Source of the DNA: CAVVGZ01 sp963841845
GTDB taxonomy: Bacteria; Chloroflexota; Anaerolineae; Anaerolineales; Anaerolineaceae
Assembly: GCA_963841845.1 (NCBI GenBank)
Contig: CAWJEG010000009.1
Coordinates: 124,001 to 188,000 of the forward strand
DNA: 64,000 nt
Reading direction: 5' to 3'
The notes beneath the pieces are model-generated. The model had not been told where the DNA came from, made no database searches, and worked only from the letters and a program-made list of their open reading frames with translations. The translations under genes were made by a program, and so were the position numbers. Shown here one piece after another: positions 45,190-55,290 of the stretch; the first letter of the stretch is position 1; each line of letters begins with the position of its first letter.

Positions 45190-46923
45190 ATGCAGGCTTT
45201 GATCTTGAGCCTGGTACTCTACCTCATTTTAGGCATTTCATACTTCGGATGGGGTAAAGCTCTTCATCAATTTTCTGAATATAAAGAATGAGCCAGACAC
45301 ATCCTGCTGTATATATATCTGGATGGGCTGGGCATTTACTTTATTCATCTTTCAGGTACTCCATTTTTTCTTCCCGATATCGGCATATTTGCCTGCATCG
45401 ATTCTGATAATTGGGATTATCCTATCCCGCAAGTCTGTTAAAAGTGTATTTTACCTGACAAAATTAAATCGACCGATAGAACTGAGATTTGTAGCCATCC
45501 TATTTGGTGTTTTTTTTATCGTGATATGGATTGCATTGAGATCGATGCTTCCCACCACAAATTATGATGCCGGACTATATTACTTCAACACGATTCGTTG
45601 GATCAACTCATTCCCAATTATTCCCGGCCTTGGAAATTTGCATGGGCGGTTTGCTTATAATCAGTCCTTCTTTACTTATGCTGCAGCACTTAATTTTTAC
45701 CCGTACTTTAATCACGGACGATCAATCGCCAATAGTTTTCTATTTCTCCTCACATTTGTTACATTTCTAAATATCCTGCATCCTGTTTTTGTGAAGCCCT
45801 CGATATTACTGGTATCTCATCCCTTCAAATTTCTCCCTTCACTTTTCGCGCTCCCTTATTTGGGATATCTGGCACTCAAATCAAATGGTTTAGCATCTCC
45901 ATCGCCAGATCTGGCAGGGATACTTTTACAGCTTACTATGTTTGTGGTGCTTGTTCAAGGGATATCCAAATGGTTGGATGGTCAATACTACCAGGATCAA
46001 AATGCCTTGTTGCTATCCGTATTGGCAGCAACTTCTGTAACAATCAAATTAACTAACCTGATGTTTGCGAGCCGGTATTTTTGTGTTCGTTTTTATTTAC
46101 GCATGGCAATCATCCAGGAAGCAAGACCAAACAATGTTCCGGATCCTCGCTTCCGCCAGTGTAATTATCCTGGTATTTTTAATTCGAGGCTTCATCCTTT
46201 CCGGGGTTCCACTCTATCCTTCAACTATCGGACATATACCTGTAGACTGGGCAATTCCCAGAAACTGGATTACCAGTGAAGCCAACTGGATTTACAGTTG
46301 GGCCAGGTCAGCCTGGCATAGACTGGAGCGAAGTATTGGGAAATTGGGATTGGATCAAACCATGGATATCAAGGACTTTCGAGGATTTTATGGGTGTGGT
46401 TTATCCCCTCATACTTTCCGTATTATTTTTCAGCATTACAATAATCCTGGTTGTTTTCAAGAAATTTAAACGTCCTCAATTTTTAGAATGGGCAATTCTG
46501 TTTCCTGTAACCACAGCTCTTTTTTTCTGGTTTTTCACTGCCCCTGATCCAAGATTTGTTAATGCGCTATTTTTTCTGCTGGCTGACTGCATGATGCTTC
46601 TTTTTCTAATAGCTATTAATCAAATTGGAAATAAGAGAATATTCGGTGTTGTATTGTGTATCACTTTATTAATAGGTAATCTACAATATTTGATTTTCAC
46701 CATCCAGAATATCGGTTTAATAACAGAGATATCATATACTGGTTATCAACCTATCCAAATAGTCCCTTTGGATGAGAAGGTTACAAAATCCGGATTAACG
46801 ATTTTCACACCAGAGACAGGCGACCAATGCTGGGACTCCCCTCTTCCGTGCACCCCATATCTCAATCGATCTCTTATGCTTCGGGAACCGGGAAATCTGA
46901 CGTCAGGTTTTAAAATTAAGTGA
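45190..46923 (+). pseudogene. LIC_10190-like polytopic membrane protein, three frameshifts
   Basis: Four frames join into a membrane protein of about 575 residues with 12 or so helices. ATG 45190 gives a first helix (MQALILSLVLYLILGISYFG). The next frame has MGWAFTLFIFQVLHFFFPIS and NYDAGLYYFNTIRWINSFPI. The third has IFVFVFIYAWQ and GVPLYPSTIGHIPVDWAIPR. The last has WDWIKPWISRTFEDFMG and DPRFVNALFFLLAD, ending FTPETGDQCWDSPLPCTPY. Breaks lie near 45290, 46070 and 46305. The layout fits the LIC_10190 family next to polysaccharide genes, perhaps a GT-C enzyme or polymerase. Identification is from memory and moderate. Confidence 0.6.
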
Positions 46924-47095
46924 AAAACCGGAGAACTGGCAGGAATGGAATCAGGGAGTCCAAAATCATGCCAATTATGGTGATGGAAACAATGGGAATA
47001 CTGTTATATTCGGTAGATGGATCTTAAAACAATATTTCTTAAGCGAATAATTACGACTTCCATCTGGCATTGACGTTACCATTTTTGGTAGAAAT

Positions 47096-48755
47096 TTATT
47101 CTTTTTGTGTAATAAGGTAGGGGTATAAATTTCCTTTCTTCCATGTAGGGTAGACATTTGGGTGTACAGACTGTAATTGTAAGGGATTACCATTAATGGT
47201 GATGGACCCATACCTGCGAACCAGTTCGCCATTCTCCATTTCTAAAAGGATCACCTTCGAATCTGGAAGAATTTCCCAATGAGGTGTCCAAATTGGAACG
47301 AGGAATTCCAATTTGAATTGGTCGGCCTCACGAATGATGGTATCCTTCCAATCAAAAGGGACAACAAACAATCGCGGAAGGGTTTCATAATTGGCGGGAA
47401 ATTGGTAGATTTGCGACAAGATGATTGGGTCTGCCCAGGAATTTGTCTGAATATAGCGGGTAGCAGGGAGATCGTGGTCAAGGACGAAGATAACTGTCCC
47501 GTCGGTCAGGTCGGGTGTTTTTTCGATAACACTGGTCCAAAACCATTGTTGGTTCTCCCAGGCTTGCTTGAAATCCAGCTGGATAGAAAAACGATAAGCT
47601 ACCAGCAATGAAAGGTAAGAAACAAGAAAAGCAATAGCAAGAAATTTCATATGGTGTGCACGGGCGAACGAAAGACAAAGATAGCATAGACTGGCGAAAA
47701 AAATGGAGCCTCCAAATGCGGCCGCCATGTGGACCGAAGTCATCCGGCCATAAAGAGTGGTGGGGGGGAAGTGCGTGAAGGAATGAGCGTAAGCCAGGCT
47801 GAGCATCACCAATGATGCGATCATCAATCTGGTTGGTGGGGAATCCAAGATTGATCGATAAGCAGTATGCGTATTTCTGGTAGGCGTTTCGGCAATGTCG
47901 GGATCGGGAATGAGCGTCTCGGATTGGGTAGATCTATTTATTCGGTGAAATAACAAGAAAAATAATGGAAGGCTTGCCAAGAAGACGTAGGTCAATTCCC
48001 GATTCCAATGCAAAAAAGTTCGTCCGGGACCATAAGCAAACATCCAAAGGCTAACAGCAGGACCAATGGCCAGGGATTGAATTGATTGCCAAAGGATCAC
48101 TTCTATATTAGCAACGCTTGATCCGGCAGCTAAGACCCGCTCTTCTCCAAGATCAATGCGAATAGCTACAACAATTATAAGAATACCCAGCCAAATGATA
48201 AAGTGGCGGATCATCTCCCGTAATAATTTCTTATCCCATTTCAGGCTAAGCAGAGGAACTGCCAGGAATACTACATATGCTGATTCGTAGGTTAACAACG
48301 ATCCCAGACTGACAAGGTAGGATAGGATTTTGTATCCGGAAAGATATAAATGACTGGCAATCAGCAGGAATGTAAGAGAAGGTCGCAGACCTAAAGAAAT
48401 CTCCAGGAAGGTGTGAGTTGTATCTGCAGGATACAATGCGAAGGTCAATGCCCCGATTAATGCCACAGTTTCCGAACTAATCCTTCTTAATAAGGAATAG
48501 ATAAGGAAGACATTGACTGTTTGAATCAGAAATCCAATGATGTAGACCCTGCTAAGACCTCCCAATTTTCCACCCAGAAAGGCCAGGGTGCCAGTCTGGA
48601 AAAAACCCAATGGTCTGCCATTTGGCCAGGTCCCAAGCCACCTCAAATAATTCCCAAGATCTGACAATCGCCATCCAAGCGGATGGGCTGATCTGGGCAT
48701 AATCATCTTCATACAGTCCTAGATCCCGAAAATGGAAATAATGTGCCACCCACAT
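47096..48755 (-). pseudogene. Polytopic GT-C-like membrane protein, one frameshift
   Basis: ATG 48755, with GGGAG eight bases before it, begins MWVAHYFHFRDLGLYEDDYA. The neighbouring frame continues with HPLGWRLSDLGNYLRWLGTW and PNGRPLGFFQTGTLAFLGGK through about ten helices to 47096. The break is near 48690. YEDDY in the first loop resembles the acidic motif of GT-C glycosyltransferases. A hydrophilic tail of about 150 residues ends the protein (VIFVLDHDLPATRYIQTNSW). It is the only minus-strand gene between plus-strand glycosyltransferases and converges with the membrane protein at 45190-46923. Confidence 0.65.
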
Positions 48756-49410
48756 TATTACTCCCAACGCAAGGAAGGGTTAGGACCAAATTCACATTCC
48801 ATGATTTCAGTTTATATTGAATATTGTACTGTTTGAGCGATTGTCAAGGTGGTGAATCCCTTTGGTTATCGTGTATTCACCTCATTCTGGTTCATTTATC
48901 CCCAATATATTCAATAGATACCCCAATAATTGTACTGATTATCCATGGAATATGAAATGTAATAATAATGTCTCAATGGTTTTATATCTATCGGATATAT
49001 CAGGGGGAGAAGTTCCACAACAGGGAGAGATGTGTTTGGGATACCGATCAAATGATTGGATATGGCAATCGTCCCTCTCGCGTGGGTGGATTATGATTGG
49101 GCTAAGGGAGGAAATTATTTCAAATTATTAATCCGACATAGAAATTCTAAACAGGTATTGATTGATTAACATTATGGTTTGCCAGATTGGCTAAGATCCT
49201 GCTCACCCAAAGCCGATATTCACTTTATAATTAAGTAGCTGCCGAGGAGGAAATTTCTTCCATCAACAAGATTTTCTCTCGTGAAATCTTTACATTACAA
49301 GCTCTGGTTGCGATAGTGGTTAAAATTTTAATAATGCAGTCATGCGATAAGGTTAATTAAGGATGGCAGTTTTACTGGGGAATGTGTGATCTCCATTCCT
49401 GTTCAAGATA
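48756..49410. other. Intergenic region with a possible decayed coding remnant
   Basis: 655 bases. Between about 48860 and 49140 two frames look coding-like: VSMVLYLSDISGGEVPQQGE in one and AIVPLAWVDYDWAKGGNYFK in another, each stopped quickly. I cannot name a family. It could be the end of a lost gene. The rest is AT-rich and featureless. Confidence 0.3.
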
Positions 49411-50286
49411 ATGCGGGGTAAAAGGAATATTAAGGAACAATTATTGTTGAAAAATCCCTGTGTCACGATCGTGACACCGTCCTTTAACCAGAAGACATTC
49501 CTGGAGAACACGATCCTTTCTGTCCTCGAACAAGGTTATCCCAACCTGGAATACTTTGTCATGGACGGTGGTTCCACGGATGGCAGTGTGGAAATCATTA
49601 AGAAATATTCCAAATACCTGACCTACTGGCAGAGCCAGCCGGACGGTGGACAGGTTGAAGCAATCAATTGCGGATTTCAAAAAGCCAATGGTGAAATATT
49701 AACCTTCCTGAACTCAGATGATTTCCTGCTTCAGGGTGCAGTTTTTCACATGGTTGAGCTGTACCAGCAGTATCCACAGGCTGCCGGATGGGTAGGAGGT
49801 GGCCACAGCATTATACAAGATGGCTACATTATTCAAAGCCGTCTTCCTCAAAAACTTGAACGGGATGACCTCGCAAACTGGGAGGATAACTGGTTTGTAC
49901 AACCAGGATGTTTCTTTTCAGCGAATGCTACCCGAGTTGTTGGTTTATTAAATCCAATTTATGAAAATGCTTTCGATTTTGATTTCTGGATGCGGATTAC
50001 GTGTGCGGGCAAATTAATTCCAACCGAAAAAATAATTGCGGCTGCAACCGTTCATGCGGATGCAAAAACTCAGAAGTACATGGCCAGGATGTTCGAAGAG
50101 GTTCAAGCCATTCAGCGCAACTACGGGTATGAAAGCCTTGCACAAATGACCCAGGGATTCATCGACCGGGCACGCACCCAGAAATCATTCAGCACTCTGG
50201 CTAAACTCATGTATTTAACACACTCTCAAAAAAAGATTGCCCCTGACCGATTTGTGCGGCTCCCCAGGAAACTAAATGATGAATAA
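49411..50286 (+). CDS. Family 2 glycosyltransferase
   Basis: A 291-residue cytosolic GT-A protein with TIVTPSFNQKTFLENTI, the nucleotide site VMDGGSTDGSVEI, PDGGQVEAINCGFQKANG and the metal/donor motif FLNSDDFL, where Asn replaces the first Asp. WVGGGHSII and FDFDFWMRIT lie in the acceptor half. This variant (PDGGQ, LNSDD) is common in bacterial exopolysaccharide synthesis. It starts a plus-strand run of five genes in the same direction with short gaps. Confidence 0.88.
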   Translation: MRGKRNIKEQLLLKNPCVTIVTPSFNQKTFLENTILSVLEQGYPNLEYFVMDGGSTDGSVEIIKKYSKYLTYWQSQPDGGQVEAINCGFQKANGEILTFLNSDDFLLQGAVFHMVELYQQYPQAAGWVGGGHSIIQDGYIIQSRLPQKLERDDLANWEDNWFVQPGCFFSANATRVVGLLNPIYENAFDFDFWMRITCAGKLIPTEKIIAAATVHADAKTQKYMARMFEEVQAIQRNYGYESLAQMTQGFIDRARTQKSFSTLAKLMYLTHSQKKIAPDRFVRLPRKLNDE

Positions 50287-50316
50287 TCCAATTGATATTG
50301 GATGATCCTTGGATAT

Positions 50317-51453
50317 ATGAATATTCTTTATTGGACCCCGCTATTTTGGCCTGATTTGGGCGGAACACAAACGCTGGCAATGAACGCCATCCCGGTTTTG
50401 GCTGAACGCGGCTACGAGGTTACCGTTGTAACCTCCCATGGATTTATGGAACAACCCGATTTAACCGAATATAAAGGTATACCGGTTCACCGGTTTCCTT
50501 TTTTAAATGCCCTGACGAAAAATGATATTCCTTTGATCATGAAAATTAACCGGCAGGTAATTGAGTTGATCGGAATTTTTAAACCCGATTTAATTCACGT
50601 CGATTTTTCGGGTTATACTGCATACTTCCTCCACGCCACTACCAGGTATCAACCATTTCCTATTTTAATTTCATTGCATGGAGATTTAACCGGCTTAAAT
50701 GCCGGACAGGACACAATCACCAACCACCTTTTCCAGAAAGCCGATTGGGTGACTGCTGTCTCCAATGCGATATTGACGAGAGCACGCCAGCTGATACCCG
50801 AAATTGCCGAACGATCTTCAATGGTTTATGGCTGTCCAGGACCTTCTAATCTTGCACCCGCTCCCCTTATTTTTGAAAAACCATGCATTGCAGGGATTGG
50901 AAGGCTGGTCCATGAGAAAGGATTTGATTTATTGTTAGATGCCATACCAGCCATTTTGGAGCGCTTCCCAACACTCATTGTACAAATGATTGGTGATGGC
51001 AACGAACGTATTGCATTGGAGCAGCGTGCAATTAGCCTGGGAATAAAAGAAAGGGTTGAATTTATTGGGAGCATACCTACAGAGGATATTCCAACCTATA
51101 TCAATAAAGCTACGCTAGTAGTCATTCCCTCCCGATGGTATGAAGCGTTTGGAATTGTGGCGGTTGAAGCGGCCTTGATGGCCAGACCTGTGGTAGCGAC
51201 GAATACCGGTGGTCTTGCTGAAATCGTTATTGATGATGTGACCGGATTGCTTGTCGACAAGGAAAATCCACAAGCCCTGGCAGATGCAATTATTAAATTA
51301 CTATCCCAACCGGAGAAAGCACAACAAATGGGACAGGCTGCCCGGTCACGTGCCCAGCAGAAATTCAACCTGATGAATTATGTCAATGCCTATGACAATT
51401 TGTACCAAAAACTCTATATAAAACAATCACTGCGCAACGGATTACCTAAATGA
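50317..51453 (+). CDS. Family 4 glycosyltransferase
   Basis: A 378-residue GT-B enzyme. MNILYWTPLFWPDLGGTQTL is a typical start, so ATG 50317 is chosen over the in-frame ATG at 50302. The donor domain has GIGRLVHEKGFDLLLDAIPA, the phosphate-binding IGDGNER and the E-x7-E region PSRWYEAFGIVAVEAALMAR. Its stop overlaps the ATG of the next gene by four bases, so they are co-translated. It transfers a sugar from a nucleotide donor in the cytosol; donor unknown. Confidence 0.9.
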   Translation: MNILYWTPLFWPDLGGTQTLAMNAIPVLAERGYEVTVVTSHGFMEQPDLTEYKGIPVHRFPFLNALTKNDIPLIMKINRQVIELIGIFKPDLIHVDFSGYTAYFLHATTRYQPFPILISLHGDLTGLNAGQDTITNHLFQKADWVTAVSNAILTRARQLIPEIAERSSMVYGCPGPSNLAPAPLIFEKPCIAGIGRLVHEKGFDLLLDAIPAILERFPTLIVQMIGDGNERIALEQRAISLGIKERVEFIGSIPTEDIPTYINKATLVVIPSRWYEAFGIVAVEAALMARPVVATNTGGLAEIVIDDVTGLLVDKENPQALADAIIKLLSQPEKAQQMGQAARSRAQQKFNLMNYVNAYDNLYQKLYIKQSLRNGLPK

Positions 51454-52163
51454 ACCATAATTTCATGGATTTCCCCCCTCCGGTGAGTGTGATCTTGCCA
51501 GTCTATAACGGGGAACGATATCTTGCTGAAGCAATAGAAAGTGTTCTTTCCCAATCCTATCAATCGTTTGAATTGATCGTTATTGATGATGGCTCAACCG
51601 ATAGGAGCCGGGAGATTGCCCAATCCTTTCCGCTTATCAAATATGTTTTCCAGGCTAACCGCGGAGTCGCCGCCGCCCGCAACCGTGGAATTGAGATTTC
51701 CCGGGGTGAATTTCTCACTTTCCTGGATGCTGATGATCTCTGGCTGCCTGAAAAACTTGCCCTGCAAATGGAGGCTTTCGAATACGATCCAGCTCTGGAA
51801 ATTGTCACCGGTCATGTAGAGCAATTTGTAAGCTCTGAATTGGATCTGGATGCTGCAAAAAAATATTCCTTTCCTGATAAGCCGTTACCAGGTTATTCGC
51901 CAATCGCGATCATGGTCAAACGCAGCGCTTTCGAAAAAACCGGCTTGTTTCACGAGGAATACCAGCATGGCGAGGCAATAAGCTGGTTTTCTTATGCGCT
52001 ATACAAGCATACCCATATTTTGGTTTTGCAAGATGTTGTTGCCAGACGCCGGATCCATGGGGATAATATTAGCCTGATAAAAATAAACGAAAAAAGCAGC
52101 GTAATATTACGGATTCTGAAGCATTCTATTGACCGGAAACGTGATGATGAGAAGGGCAAGTGA
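51450..52163 (+). CDS. Family 2 glycosyltransferase
   Basis: A 237-residue GT-A protein with SVILPVYNGERYLAEAIESV, IVIDDGSTDRSREIAQ, GVAAARNRGIEISRGEFLTF and donor motif LDADDLWLPEK. It closes with ILRILKHSIDRKR, a tail shared with the other GT2 genes of this cluster. It lacks a membrane anchor. Compared with the two-domain protein at 38253-39707 it resembles that protein's first domain closely. Confidence 0.9.
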   Translation: MNHNFMDFPPPVSVILPVYNGERYLAEAIESVLSQSYQSFELIVIDDGSTDRSREIAQSFPLIKYVFQANRGVAAARNRGIEISRGEFLTFLDADDLWLPEKLALQMEAFEYDPALEIVTGHVEQFVSSELDLDAAKKYSFPDKPLPGYSPIAIMVKRSAFEKTGLFHEEYQHGEAISWFSYALYKHTHILVLQDVVARRRIHGDNISLIKINEKSSVILRILKHSIDRKRDDEKGK

Positions 52164-52273
52164 AGTCCATAGGGTTAATTTTTCGCGAGAGCCTATCAGG
52201 AGGAACTATCTGGTCAAATTTGGATCATTTTCATACATGGTAATGCGGAGATGTTAATATCGATAACCCCCTT

Positions 52274-52933
52274 TTGAGTGTCATTATGGTTGTTAAAAAT
52301 GGCGAACGTTTCTTCCCATTAGCGATAAAAAGCGTGATGGAGCAAGAGTACGAACCTTTAGAGGTCATCGTGGTCGATGGGCAATCGACTGACCGGACGG
52401 CCGAGATTGCGAAATCAATCAAGGGAGTTCATTATCTTTACCAGCAAGATCAAGGCCTTGCGAATGCACGTAACTACGCTATCCAAACTGCCCGCGGGAA
52501 AATTATTGCATTTCTGGATTCGGATGATGTGTGGACGCCTGACAAATTGAGTATCCAACTTCGCTATCTTGCTGCCAACCCTCATATCCAGGGAACAATT
52601 ACATGGTTGAAGTTTATCGTAGGTCAGGAGTATTCCCCTCATATCCTTCCAAAGAAGAATCACTACCAGCGTGACCAGATTGGATATACCCCGAGTGCAT
52701 TGGTTGCCCGTAGAGATTTGTTTCAGATCGTTGGGCAATTTAACCCTGATTATTCCCTGAATTGTGATGCGGATTGGTTCATGAGGCTGCTTGATTTAAA
52801 AATACCGTTCGCTGTCATCCCTAAAATCTTGTTATACAAACGAATTCATGATACCAATCTTTCCCTGGATATTGCGAAAAGCAGAAATGAAATGATGCGA
52901 ATCATCAGAGACTCAGTACACCGCAAAAGATGA
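52274..52933 (+). CDS. Family 2 glycosyltransferase, unusual start
   Basis: A 219-residue GT-A protein: LSVIMVVKNGERFFPLAIKS, VIVVDGQSTDRTAEIA, GLANARNYAIQTARGKIIAF and donor site LDSDDVW, ending MRIIRDSVHRKR. The only start in frame is TTG at 52274, which sits inside the first strand, and the frame is open only back to 52244 without another start. Either translation begins at this TTG or an indel in the C5/T4 stretch near 52267-52275 hides an ATG such as 52236 or 52243. Confidence 0.8.
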   Translation: MSVIMVVKNGERFFPLAIKSVMEQEYEPLEVIVVDGQSTDRTAEIAKSIKGVHYLYQQDQGLANARNYAIQTARGKIIAFLDSDDVWTPDKLSIQLRYLAANPHIQGTITWLKFIVGQEYSPHILPKKNHYQRDQIGYTPSALVARRDLFQIVGQFNPDYSLNCDADWFMRLLDLKIPFAVIPKILLYKRIHDTNLSLDIAKSRNEMMRIIRDSVHRKR

Positions 52934-53025
52934 GTGACCAGATTGTTTTTTGGACGATCCCGTCCTTATAGAACGATGAAAATAAGGCAGTGTTCTGTTT
53001 TATAGATTGTTGGAATTGATATGAT

Positions 53026-54618
53026 ATGAAAAGAATCTTACTGACAGGTGCTGCGGGGCTGATCGGTACCTCACTTCGGAATTCACTTAGCAATAAATAC
53101 CTGTTCCGCTGCCTCGATGTTGTACCGGTGGAGAATGAAGATGATGTTGTCATTGCCGACGTCAAGGATTTCAAGGCTGTTATGACGTCCATGATAGATG
53201 TTGATGCCGTTATCCATCTGGCAGCAAATCCTGGTATTGCCCAATCCTGGGAAGATGTCTATTATGACGGGATAGGGGGCACATATAATGTGTTTGAGGC
53301 TTCCCGGAAAGCAGGCATAAAAAAGGTGATCTATGCCAGTTCCCTTGCAGTGCATGGTTCCGGAGACAAACAGCATGGTAGACTGGCTTCAACTGACACG
53401 CCGTTCCATCCAGGGTCGTTATATGGGATAAGCAAAGCAACAGGAGAATTACTGGCACGTTACTATGCTGAGATGTTTGGAATGTCGATTATCTGCATTC
53501 GGATCGGCTCTTTTTATGTGAATCCGCCATACCCTTTAAGTTCGAAGGACGATATCCTGGGGAATTGGTGCAGCCCGGATGATCTTGCTCAACTGGTCCA
53601 GCGCTGCCTGGATAGCGATGGCCTTGGATTTCAAGTGTTTTTTGGGATATCTGATAATAAACGAAGCAAATGGGATTTCCAGAATGCTGCCAGGCTTGTT
53701 GGTTATCACCCGACAAGCAATGCCGAGGACCTGATCAGTCCACCAGATAAAAATGACAAAAGAGGTGGTGTACTGAGGGACCATGCCTTGTTGATACGTG
53801 CGGCGGTACAGGAAGGGCCAGAGGCAATTGAGAACTGGCAGCGCTGGGTGGGAGAGACTGACTTTGAAAAAGATAACCTCGATTCCATCACCTACCGGCT
53901 GCTGCCCCTGGTTTACCATAACCTGGCAGGTCATGAAGTAGATCATCCTCTAATGGGCAGGCTAAAGGGGATCTACAGGCGCTCATGGGTTGAAAACCAG
54001 CTCTCTCTTCAAACGGTTATCCCTTTTATAAATCAAATCCACGATCAGGGAATCCCTGTCCTTTTACTGGATGATCTCACATCCATATTGCAACTTTATG
54101 ATGGTCAAGGTGCGCGGCGGCTGTACTCATTAGACATATTGGTTCAGCCGACTGATATACATAGACTCCTGGACTTTTTAAGAGGGCAAAAGATCTGGCC
54201 AAAGATCAAATTAGCAGAAAAATATTTATCTGTCGAAACGCCTTTAGAGGTTTGGTCTCCATTCGATCTCCCCTGTACTGTTGCCTGGCGGGTGACGCCT
54301 TATATTAAAACACAGGAACAGGCGGTGACCATCTGGCAGCGTGCAGACAACACTCTGGTGGGTGATTGTCCGGTTCTTACCCTCGATCTTGAGTCACACT
54401 TTTTGCGTTGTTGTATAAGGGCAATCGGTACCAGAGCCGAAACTGCTGTTTTTTCCCTGATTGATGTTGCATGGATGTTAAGAACAAGGTCGGACACAAT
54501 GGATTGGGGACGGGTCGCCGAGCTCGCCCAGTTCAATCACCAGGTCTTGCCAATGGTTAAATGCTTGCAGGAGATCACTTCAATCCTTGAAATAAAGAAA
54601 GCAAGATCAGCTACATAG
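53026..54618 (+). CDS. Fusion of NAD-dependent SDR epimerase/dehydrogenase and PF14907-type nucleotidyltransferase domain
   Basis: Residues 1-245 form an extended SDR of the uronate-dehydrogenase/epimerase type: ILLTGAAGLIGTSL for NAD, VIHLAANPGIAQSWEDV, and the catalytic Ser with YGISK. Residues from about 255 resemble PF14907 nucleotidyltransferases: LLIRAAVQEGPEAIENWQRW, SITYRLLPLVYHNLAGHEVD, PLMGRLKGIYRRSWVENQLS, then IPVLLLDDL and YSLDILVQPTD. The usual KG and DxD residues are replaced, so this half may not transfer nucleotides. The rest of the domain lies out of frame after 54618. It is last in the glycosyltransferase run. Confidence 0.8.
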   Translation: MKRILLTGAAGLIGTSLRNSLSNKYLFRCLDVVPVENEDDVVIADVKDFKAVMTSMIDVDAVIHLAANPGIAQSWEDVYYDGIGGTYNVFEASRKAGIKKVIYASSLAVHGSGDKQHGRLASTDTPFHPGSLYGISKATGELLARYYAEMFGMSIICIRIGSFYVNPPYPLSSKDDILGNWCSPDDLAQLVQRCLDSDGLGFQVFFGISDNKRSKWDFQNAARLVGYHPTSNAEDLISPPDKNDKRGGVLRDHALLIRAAVQEGPEAIENWQRWVGETDFEKDNLDSITYRLLPLVYHNLAGHEVDHPLMGRLKGIYRRSWVENQLSLQTVIPFINQIHDQGIPVLLLDDLTSILQLYDGQGARRLYSLDILVQPTDIHRLLDFLRGQKIWPKIKLAEKYLSVETPLEVWSPFDLPCTVAWRVTPYIKTQEQAVTIWQRADNTLVGDCPVLTLDLESHFLRCCIRAIGTRAETAVFSLIDVAWMLRTRSDTMDWGRVAELAQFNHQVLPMVKCLQEITSILEIKKARSAT

Positions 54619-54877
54619 ACAGTTATTGGAATTACCGGTTTCATGGACTGACCGCCTCCAGAATCGCTGGGTATATCCATACCAGCCATTTCCTGGTCCC
54701 TACACCCGGATTGCAAGACGGCTCCTGCTCTACCAGCGTTCACCGAAGGTTCCGGGTTTGTTTGGTTTCTTCAAATACTTTCAATATACATGGGGAGTCA
54801 GCCGGTTGAAATCTTTGCCCTGGTTTGTTATTAGCCAATCTTTAAAACTAATGACCCGTTCAGTACGGATGAAATAA
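54605..54877 (+). pseudogene. Out-of-frame C-terminal end of the SDR-nucleotidyltransferase fusion
   Basis: The frame adjacent to the fusion's stop reads LELPVSWTDRLQNRWVYPYQ, YTRIARRLLLYQRSPKVPGL and YFQYTWGVSRLKSLPWFVIS. This is the expected close of PF14907-type proteins (a P-V-S motif, then an arginine-rich segment, then a W-G-L/V segment). An indel near 54605-54625 would give one protein of about 617 residues. Confidence 0.6.
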
Positions 54878-55290
54878 TGGCAAATTTGCCTGGATTCTAT
54901 CCGACCAGTTTTATGACTATGAGAAAACCAGTCCACCTTAATTATCTTAATGATTCACAGACAGAACTAATTAATCTCTTTGTAAGAGTTATATTAATTG
55001 AAACCATCCGATCATCCCAATAATTTGTCCAATGAATTCCAGGATCAAAAGTTTGGATCACTGGTGGATCAAGGATTGTGGAGATTGATTAAACTATGTA
55101 CCCAATATTAGTGGATGACTATATTCTCGAAAGGTCATGATCCTTTTACTTGACTATCCTATAACCTGTGCAATAATATAATAAATAAACTCAGAAGCAA
55201 GCTTATCTTGCTTTAAGGCGGGGGATCCAGATGCCCGATCAAAAAACCCTAAAAAATTCCAATGAGGATTAATGCCCCGGAAATGGTTAA
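54878..55290. other. Intergenic region with a candidate promoter
   Basis: 413 AT-rich bases. TTGACT (55150-55155) and AATAAT (55172-55177) with a 16-base spacer form a good promoter candidate for the lipoprotein gene, leaving a leader of about 105 bases with GCAAGC/GCTT and GGGG-rich elements of no known class. Confidence 0.45.

Noticed and set aside
55185..55290. Riboswitch in the leader of the orphan lipoprotein gene
   Set aside because: GC-rich elements are present but match no class that I could recognise.
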